This document shows positions 1 through 4,607 of a DNA stretch of 5,745 nucleotides, in pieces (position 1 is the stretch's first letter; every line of letters starts with the position of its first letter). The notes under the pieces are model-generated. The model saw only the letters and a list, made by a program, of their open reading frames with translations. It did not search any database and was not told the DNA's origin. The stretch comes from an uncultured Opitutia bacterium (GTDB lineage: Bacteria > Verrucomicrobiota > Verrucomicrobiia > Opitutales > UBA953). Made by a program: the position numbers and the translations under genes. The stretch is taken from positions 1-5,745 of the forward strand of contig CAITUF010000332.1 of assembly GCA_903895475.1 (NCBI GenBank), in the 5' to 3' direction.

Positions 1-545
1 ACCTTGGCCTTAGCGAGGACGTCGGCAGGGATGGATTTCAGGTCCGGGAGGAAATTATTCTCGGCCGTGAGCTTTAGGTTGTGAACGAGGCCACCGTAGT
101 ACTTGGCGTGCGTGCCGAACACGGGGTAACCCGGGACGGTCATCAGGACATAGTCACCAGGATTGATGAAGCACGCTGGCATGATGGACAACGCGGCCTT
201 GGAACCGATGGAGTGGAGGACCTCGGTATCAGGGTCGACGGTCACACCGAAGAGGTTCTGCATGTAGCGGGCCGCGGCCTGCTTGAAGTCAGCGCCACCG
301 TTGTCGGCGTAGCCACGGTTCTCGGGCTTGGCGGCTTCGGTCTGCAGGGCCTTCACGACCTGCGGGAAAGCCATCTCGTCGGGCTCGCCGACGCCGAGGT
401 CGATCAGAGCAATATCTGGCTTAGCCTTCTTGGCGGCAGCCTTGGCACGCTTGATCTTCTCAAACTTATAGATGGCGGTGGACTTACCGTAATTAACGCC
501 GCCGATACGTTCGGCGAAGAGCTGCTGGATATAAGGATCGGACAT
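1..545 (-). CDS. dapL: LL-diaminopimelate aminotransferase, N-terminal part (cut by the window edge)
   Basis: I translated the minus strand from the ATG at 545-543; 181 codons are visible and the frame runs off the left edge. The protein is a fold-type I PLP-dependent class I/II aminotransferase. Visible family marks are an N-terminal AERIGG...IYKFEKIKRAK segment, LIDLGVGEPDEMA near residues 49-61, YADNGG, VDPDTEVLHSIGSKAALS (the cofactor phosphate region), INPGDYVL and VPGYPVFGTHAKYYGG, then NFLPDLKSIP. This order matches DapL enzymes, which transaminate tetrahydrodipicolinate with glutamate to LL-diaminopimelate in the cytoplasm, for lysine and peptidoglycan synthesis. The catalytic lysine lies in the missing C-terminal half. 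The start is well fixed: the frame is open upstream only to a TGA at 596-594, with no other ATG, GTG or TTG between. A GAGG lies 10 nt before the ATG. Another class I aminotransferase (aspartate or alanine type) is the main alternative, so the specificity is inferred. Confidence 0.8.
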   Translation of the reverse strand, partial: MSDPYIQQLFAERIGGVNYGKSTAIYKFEKIKRAKAAAKKAKPDIALIDLGVGEPDEMAFPQVVKALQTEAAKPENRGYADNGGADFKQAAARYMQNLFGVTVDPDTEVLHSIGSKAALSIMPACFINPGDYVLMTVPGYPVFGTHAKYYGGLVHNLKLTAENNFLPDLKSIPADVLAKAK

Positions 546-641
546 GGCGAGGGGACCTCGAAAAAGAGGGACAAAACGGCCGATGGCAAGCGGTCATCAC
601 CGTTGCCTTGCGCCAGCCAAGCCCGCGGCCAGCCTTAACCC
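546..641. promoter_or_regulatory. Divergent intergenic region between dapL and tspO
   Basis: This 96-bp gap separates two divergently transcribed genes, so promoters for both should lie here or very close by. I see no convincing -35/-10 pair on either strand. On the dapL side there is a purine-rich plus-strand run (about 549-572) that becomes pyrimidine-rich in the dapL leader, and a 5-bp dyad CGAGG-GGA-CCTCG at 548-560. A small dyad CGGT-CATC-ACCG lies near 591-602 and could be a weak operator or chance. On the tspO side there is no Shine-Dalgarno sequence. Function is inferred from gene orientation only. Confidence 0.4.
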
Positions 642-1127
642 ATGGAAACCCCTGCCTCGCGCGGTTCGGTCGTCACACTGGTCGCCCTCCTCGGCTTAAC
701 CCTCGGCCTCGGCGCCCTCGGCTCGCTGGCGACGGTCCCGCAGATTCCCGGGTGGTACGCCCAACTCCAGAAGCCAGCCTTCAACCCACCCAACTGGATC
801 TTCGGCCCGGTCTGGACCACGCTCTATGTCCTCATGGCCGTCTCCATCTGGCGGGTCTGGCGCTCCACCCATGCCGATGCGCTGAAGACGAAGGTCGCCT
901 TCTTCCTCATGCTCCTGCTCAACGCGGCCTGGTCGCCCGTCTTCTTCGCCCTGCACCGCCCGGACCTCTCGCTCTGGATCATCTACTTCTACGTCGGGGC
1001 CCTTGCGCTGCTTATCCGCAACCTCTGGCGCCAAGACCGCCTCGCCGCGGCCCTGCAGTTCCCGCACATCGCCTGGGTCCTCTTCGCGACCGCGCTGAAC
1101 TCGGCCATCGCGAGCCTCAATAAATAA
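642..1127 (+). CDS. tspO: TspO/MBR family integral membrane protein
   Basis: This gene encodes 161 residues, the usual length for bacterial TspO, homologue of the mitochondrial translocator protein (peripheral benzodiazepine receptor). Five hydrophobic helices can be placed at about 8-30, 51-72, 83-103, 110-127 and 135-158. Family motifs are W38-Y39...L-x-K-P-x-F-x-P-P (to residue 50), NWIFGPVWTTLYVLMA (51-66), LLNAAWSPVFFAL (92-104) and AWVLFATALNSAI near the C-terminus. Family members bind porphyrins and other hydrophobic ligands and are tied to tetrapyrrole and stress signalling; the role here is not shown by context. In the last helix the usual Pro-Tyr is Pro-His (P141-H142). The start is bounded by an in-frame TAA at 636-638, one codon before the ATG, so no longer form is possible. 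There is no clear Shine-Dalgarno sequence. The gene stands alone, divergent from dapL and convergent with the sugar operon. Confidence 0.93.
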   Translation: METPASRGSVVTLVALLGLTLGLGALGSLATVPQIPGWYAQLQKPAFNPPNWIFGPVWTTLYVLMAVSIWRVWRSTHADALKTKVAFFLMLLLNAAWSPVFFALHRPDLSLWIIYFYVGALALLIRNLWRQDRLAAALQFPHIAWVLFATALNSAIASLNK

Positions 1128-1152
1128 AACAGGCCCCGGATGTCCGGGGCCT
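1118..1152 (-). terminator. Intrinsic terminator of the minus-strand sugar operon
   Basis: A perfect inverted repeat AGGCCCCGGA / TCCGGGGCCT occupies 1131-1140 and 1143-1152. Read on the minus strand, the GC-rich hairpin is followed at once by GTTTTATTTATTG (complement of 1118-1130), a good U-tract. This lies 22 nt after the stop codon of the last operon gene. On the plus strand no T-run follows the stem, so it should act mainly on the minus strand. Its U-tract region is also the 3' end of tspO, including the tspO stop codon at 1125-1127. Confidence 0.9.
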
Positions 1153-1174
1153 GCGTAGACGGCTGGGGCGACGC

Positions 1175-2344
1175 TTAGGCGTCGAGCTTGGTCCAGCGGG
1201 CGTTGGCTTTCGAGGACTTCACCGCGGCGGCCACAAAGGCCATGCCAGTGACGCCATCGTCGATGCTCGGGAAGTCGTAACCAGCCTTCGGGGCCTTGCG
1301 GCCGGCGAGACGATCACGAACGGCTTCCGTGACGGAGCGGTAGACATTGGCGAAGGCCTCAATGAAGGCTTCCGGATGGCCGAACGGCGTACGGGAGTAC
1401 TTCTTGCAGGCGTCGCCATTGTAGGAGTTGCCGCGACGGTGCGTCTGACGGGGCTGATCAAGGTATTTAACGATGAGCTCATTCGGGTGCTCCTGATGCC
1501 ACTCCAGCGAAGCCAGGGTACCGTAGACACGGATGTTGAGGTTATTCTCGTCGCCGGTGGAGATTTGCGAGGCGTGCAACACACCCTTGGCGCCACCTTT
1601 GTAGCGAACGAGCATATTGGCATCGTCGTCGAGCAGGCGGCCGGGGATGTAGGTGCTGAGGTCGGCGGCGATTTCCTTGATCTCGAGACCCGTCACATAC
1701 TGCACGAGGTTTTCGGCGTGCGTACCGATATCGCCAACGCAATTGGAAAGGCCCGAGCAGTTCGGGTCCATGCGCCAGTTGGCGATCTTCTGAATCTTCC
1801 CAGACTGCAGGGCGCCGATGGCGTAACCCTGTGGGTATTCGACGAGAACCTTGTTAATCTTACCGAGCTTACCAGCAGCTACGAAATCACGGGCTTCCTT
1901 GACCATCGGGTAGCCAGTGTAGTTGTGGAGCAACGCAAAGATCAGTCCGCTCTTCTTAACGACAACCCGCAGCTTCTTCGCTTCAGCGAGGGAGAATGCG
2001 AGGGGCTTCTCGCAGACGACGTGGATGCCCGCCTCGAGGAAGGCTTTGGCCACGGGGTAGTGCATGTCATTGCGCGCGACGATGGAGACGAAATCGATGC
2101 GGTCACCGAGCGGGCGCTGGGCCTCGGCCTTCGCCATTTCCTCGTAGGAGGCGTAGACGCGAGCGGGATCGAGGAAGAAATCCTCACCGGAAAGGCGAGA
2201 CTTCTCGGGATCCGAGGAGAACGCCCCGGCAACGAGTTCAATCTGGCCGTCAAGGGCTGCCGCCATGCGGTGCACGCCGCCAATGAAGGCACCACGGCCG
2301 CCACCGACCATGCCCATACGAAGTTTACGATTCTGAGTAGCCAT
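1175..2344 (-). CDS. Gfo/Idh/MocA family NAD(P)-dependent oxidoreductase (second copy in the operon)
   Basis: This is a complete 389-residue protein without a signal peptide or twin-arginine motif, so it should be cytoplasmic. The N-terminal Rossmann fold starts with MGMVGGGRGAFIG (residues 10-22), a glycine-rich dinucleotide loop. The family EKP motif, with its lysine near nicotinamide and substrate, is at 112-114 (CEKPLAFS). The C-terminal alpha/beta domain carries GDIGTHAENL, with D205 and H209 in the usual D-x-x-x-H spacing of the catalytic site. The family oxidises or reduces sugars, polyols and glycosides; the exact substrate cannot be told. Compared with the upstream paralogue it has a longer segment between the Rossmann core and EKP and a NWRMDPNCSG stretch before the catalytic motif, so it belongs to another subfamily. 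The ATG lies 5 nt after the upstream stop codon, with no Shine-Dalgarno sequence, which suggests translational coupling. It is the last gene of the operon. Confidence 0.93.
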   Translation of the reverse strand: MATQNRKLRMGMVGGGRGAFIGGVHRMAAALDGQIELVAGAFSSDPEKSRLSGEDFFLDPARVYASYEEMAKAEAQRPLGDRIDFVSIVARNDMHYPVAKAFLEAGIHVVCEKPLAFSLAEAKKLRVVVKKSGLIFALLHNYTGYPMVKEARDFVAAGKLGKINKVLVEYPQGYAIGALQSGKIQKIANWRMDPNCSGLSNCVGDIGTHAENLVQYVTGLEIKEIAADLSTYIPGRLLDDDANMLVRYKGGAKGVLHASQISTGDENNLNIRVYGTLASLEWHQEHPNELIVKYLDQPRQTHRRGNSYNGDACKKYSRTPFGHPEAFIEAFANVYRSVTEAVRDRLAGRKAPKAGYDFPSIDDGVTGMAFVAAAVKSSKANARWTKLDA

Positions 2345-2349
2345 AGGAA

Positions 2350-3432
2350 TTAGATAGCGACGGGTTTACCAGTCTTGGCCGATGCGTAGATGGCATCGAT
2401 GACCTGCATCAAGCGCAGGGCCTGCTCCGGAGTATTGAGCGGGGCGGCCTTCCCTTCGATTGCCTCGATGAAGTTGGCGGCGCTAGCGATACGGCCCATG
2501 TCTTCGCACGCCGGCGTGACGATGGAGCGATTCACACTGTGACCGTTCTCCTGCACATAGAGTTCGCAGGTATCGATCGCCGTATTATCAAGGCCATCGA
2601 TGCCGAAGAGGCGCTCGACTTTGCCACCGGCCTTGGTGCCCTGGAAGACGACCGAGACCTCCTCGCGCTTGACCATCTCGGCCCAGGAAACCTGGAGCGT
2701 GAGGACTTGGCCGGTCTTGAACATCACGAAGCCGTGCGCGGCGTTCTCAACGTCTGTCACACCGCCCACGCGGTCGGGGATGCCCCACGGGCCCTTGAAG
2801 GACTTGTCTTCGATGAAATCATTGAAGGTCTGGCCGAGCACATGCGCAGGCTCAGGGTAGCCCATGAAATACATGGCGAGGTCGACCATGTGTAAAAGGT
2901 CGATGAGCGGACCGCCGCCCGAGAGTTCCTTGGTCGTGAACCAACCGCCAAAGCCCGGGATACCGGTGCGGCGAATCCACTTGGCTTGCGCGGAGTTAAT
3001 TTTACCGACCTGGCCGGCAGCGATATACTTCATCATAGCCTGCGACTCCGGGCGCGCCCGGTTGTTGAAGTTGAACATGACCTTCTTGCCCGACTTCTGG
3101 GATACCGCGATGATCTCGTGGACCTCAGGGGCGCTGAGTGCCGGGGGCTTTTCGCAGAAGACGTGCTTGCCCGCGTTCAGACACTGAATGGCAAGCGAAG
3201 CGTGGAATTTATTCGGGACGATGATGCTGATAGCGTCGAGCTCCTTGTGCGCGGTCAGCATGGCTTCGACGGACTCGTAGGAGTGCTTGATACCCCACTT
3301 GGCGGCAGCCTTCTGGGCAGCGCCCGGTGCGGGATCCGCCACGGCGATGATTTCCGCGCCGGCCTGCTTAAAGCCCGCGGCGTGGTACTGGAGCATGCCG
3401 CCTGCCCCGATGATGCCTACTTTGATTGCCAT
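2350..3432 (-). CDS. Gfo/Idh/MocA family NAD(P)-dependent oxidoreductase (first copy in the operon)
   Basis: This is a complete 360-residue cytoplasmic protein. It begins with IKVGIIGAGGMLQYHAAGF, a Rossmann glycine loop at residues 9-12 (GAGG). D33 in VADPAP lies at the end of the second strand, where an acidic residue usually favours NAD over NADP. The EKP motif is at 94-96 (FCEKPPALS). The second domain has GGWFTTKELSGGGPLIDLLH, corresponding to the family GGG-x-L-x-D-x-x-x-H element; here D178 and H181 are only three apart, one residue fewer than usual. Family members catalyse hydride transfer on sugar or polyol hydroxyls. The gene follows the TIM-barrel gene by 23 nt and precedes the second oxidoreductase by 5 nt, so co-transcription is very likely. 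The leader is pyrimidine-rich with no Shine-Dalgarno sequence. The substrate is unknown; a shared pathway with its neighbours is inferred from the operon. Confidence 0.92.
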   Translation of the reverse strand: MAIKVGIIGAGGMLQYHAAGFKQAGAEIIAVADPAPGAAQKAAAKWGIKHSYESVEAMLTAHKELDAISIIVPNKFHASLAIQCLNAGKHVFCEKPPALSAPEVHEIIAVSQKSGKKVMFNFNNRARPESQAMMKYIAAGQVGKINSAQAKWIRRTGIPGFGGWFTTKELSGGGPLIDLLHMVDLAMYFMGYPEPAHVLGQTFNDFIEDKSFKGPWGIPDRVGGVTDVENAAHGFVMFKTGQVLTLQVSWAEMVKREEVSVVFQGTKAGGKVERLFGIDGLDNTAIDTCELYVQENGHSVNRSIVTPACEDMGRIASAANFIEAIEGKAAPLNTPEQALRLMQVIDAIYASAKTGKPVAI

Positions 3433-3455
3433 AAATGAAGGGGATGGAGGGGAGA

Positions 3456-4523
3456 TTACTTCTTGGACTTCTGCTTGGCCTTGTCGAAGGCGGCGTCGAA
3501 CGCGACCTTGTTGGTCGGGAAGGCCAGCTTCTTGACGAAGGCGCAGGATTCAGTCGCACCATGAAAACGGTCCATGCGGCCGTCTTCCCACTCGACGGAG
3601 AGCGGACCGGCATAGCCAACATCATTGAGGGCGACGATGACGTCTTCGAAGCGGATGTCGCCACGGCCAACGGAACGGAAGTCCCACGCGCGACGGGCGT
3701 CGCAGAAATCGGTGTGGCCACCGAACACGCCGACGGTGCCATCACCGTGACCCCACCAGACGTCCTTCATGTGGGCGTGGTGGATCTGCTTGCCGAAGGT
3801 GCGAATGAACTTCACGTAGTCGATGCCTTGGTAGCCAAGGTGACTAGGGTCATAGTTGAAGCCGAAGCGCTTGTGGTTACCGACCGCCTCGAGGGCGCGC
3901 TGGGCCGAAGCGATGTCGAAGGCGATTTCGGTCGGGTGGACTTCGAGCGCAAAGTAGACGTCCTGTTTTTCAAAGGCCGCCAAGATCGGCTGCCAGCGCT
4001 TAGCGAAGTCATCGTAGCCCTTCTGCAGGAAAGCCTGGTTGGTCGGCGGGAAGGCGTAGAGCGCGTGCCAGATGGAAGAACCCGTAAAGCCGTTGACGAC
4101 GATCTTACCGGAGCCCTTCGGCTTCTTGGACATGTAGGCCTTGCCGGCATTGAAGAACTTGCGGGCCGCCTCGGCGGTCAGCGCCATTTCCTTCGCGGCA
4201 CGTTGACGGACGCCTTCAGGCTTACCGTCGCCCCACACGTGCGCGGGGAGGATGGACTTATGGCGTTCGTCGATGTTATCGCAGGTAGCCTGGCCAACGA
4301 GGTGCGAGGAGATCGCCCAGCAACCGAGGTCGTGCTCGGCGAGCAACGCCCAGAGGGATTCGATGTAACTCTTTTCCTTCACGGCACGGTTGACATCGAA
4401 GTGGTCGCCCCAGCAGGCGAGCTCGACCCCTTCGTAGCCCATGGCTTTGACCTTGGGGAGGAGTTCGGCGATCGGGAGGTCGGCCCACTGGCCGGTGAAG
4501 AGAGTAACGGGGCGTTGGGACAT
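3456..4523 (-). CDS. Sugar phosphate isomerase/epimerase family TIM-barrel protein
   Basis: This 355-residue protein belongs to the xylose-isomerase-like (AP endonuclease 2) TIM-barrel superfamily. Barrel strand signatures occur in order: GYEGVELACWGDH (29-41, E34), CWAISSHLVGQA (68-79, H74), FALEVHPTEIAFD (191-203, E194), FGFNYDPSHLGYQ (220-232, D225 and H228), IHHAHMKDVWW (247-257) and GPLSVEWEDGRMD (306-318, E311). E194, D225, one histidine of HAHMKD (249 or 251) and E311 fit the usual divalent-metal site. A GRGDIRFEDVIVALNDVGY segment (287-304) precedes the last strand, as is usual. Members isomerise or epimerise sugars or, in some cases, act on 3-keto-glycosides; this reaction is not known. 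It is longer than the typical 260-300 residues because of extra sequence around 80-145 and a lysine-rich tail (KAKQKSKK). No export signal is seen. An 83-nt gap separates it from xylB upstream, and it has no Shine-Dalgarno sequence. Confidence 0.9.
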   Translation of the reverse strand: MSQRPVTLFTGQWADLPIAELLPKVKAMGYEGVELACWGDHFDVNRAVKEKSYIESLWALLAEHDLGCWAISSHLVGQATCDNIDERHKSILPAHVWGDGKPEGVRQRAAKEMALTAEAARKFFNAGKAYMSKKPKGSGKIVVNGFTGSSIWHALYAFPPTNQAFLQKGYDDFAKRWQPILAAFEKQDVYFALEVHPTEIAFDIASAQRALEAVGNHKRFGFNYDPSHLGYQGIDYVKFIRTFGKQIHHAHMKDVWWGHGDGTVGVFGGHTDFCDARRAWDFRSVGRGDIRFEDVIVALNDVGYAGPLSVEWEDGRMDRFHGATESCAFVKKLAFPTNKVAFDAAFDKAKQKSKK

Positions 4524-4606
4524 GGCAGGAGGGATTGGGGACCTATGAGTCAGCCAATCGCCCCGCTTTGTTCAAGCGGGCAATACAGGAAACCGCTCGA
4601 AACCGC
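4524..4606 (-). promoter_or_regulatory. Intercistronic region with hairpin and tandem repeat, between xylB and the TIM-barrel gene
   Basis: This is the only long gap within the operon (83 nt). It holds a hairpin CCCGCTT-TGTTC-AAGCGGG at 4562-4580 (7 bp, 5-nt loop) with no following T-run on either strand, so it is not a normal terminator. Next to xylB is a tandem direct repeat GAAACCGCT at 4589-4597 and 4599-4607. Possible roles are mRNA stabilisation after processing, partial termination or an internal regulatory site; none is proven. The mRNA just before the downstream ATG is pyrimidine-rich (CCAATCCCTCCTGCC). Confidence 0.4.
4562..4580. other. Intercistronic stem-loop without U-tract
   Basis: The perfect 7-bp inverted repeat CCCGCTT / AAGCGGG has a 5-nt loop. 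The arms are at 4562-4568 and 4574-4580. It lies 26 nt after the xylB stop codon in the direction of transcription. No poly-U follows on the minus strand (GGCGATTGGCTGACTC follows), which argues against efficient intrinsic termination. Confidence 0.5.
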
Positions 4607-4607
4607 T
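4589..4607. repeat. Tandem direct repeat of GAAACCGCT
   Basis: Two identical 9-bp copies lie at 4589-4597 and 4599-4607, one base apart, giving a 10-bp period (about one helical turn). The second copy extends to GAAACCGCTTAC, which fits the GAAANCGNTTNC core of LacI/GalR/CcpA-type operators. The repeat ends in the xylB stop codon (4609-4607). It may be a regulator site or chance. Confidence 0.4.

Noticed and set aside
591..602. Dyad CGGT-CATC-ACCG in the dapL-tspO gap as an operator
   Set aside because: The arms are only 4 bp, which is expected by chance in GC-rich DNA. No second copy was seen.
81..638. A plus-strand open frame of 185 codons opposite dapL
   Set aside because: It is antisense to a convincing aminotransferase, and it overlaps the intergenic region without a leader or domain.
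608..1123. An overlapping plus-strand frame across tspO
   Set aside because: It is a Pro/Arg/Leu-rich out-of-frame translation of tspO; the 642 frame has all the TspO motifs.
1376..2353. A 325-codon open frame on the plus strand opposite the second Gfo/Idh gene
   Set aside because: No family motif is seen. It is rich in Val/Asp/Glu/Gly, as expected for the complement of GC-rich codons, and the opposite strand has a clear gene.
4562..4580. Stem-loop after xylB as a true intrinsic terminator
   Set aside because: There is no U-tract on either side. The downstream genes have no visible promoter of their own, so full termination here is unlikely.
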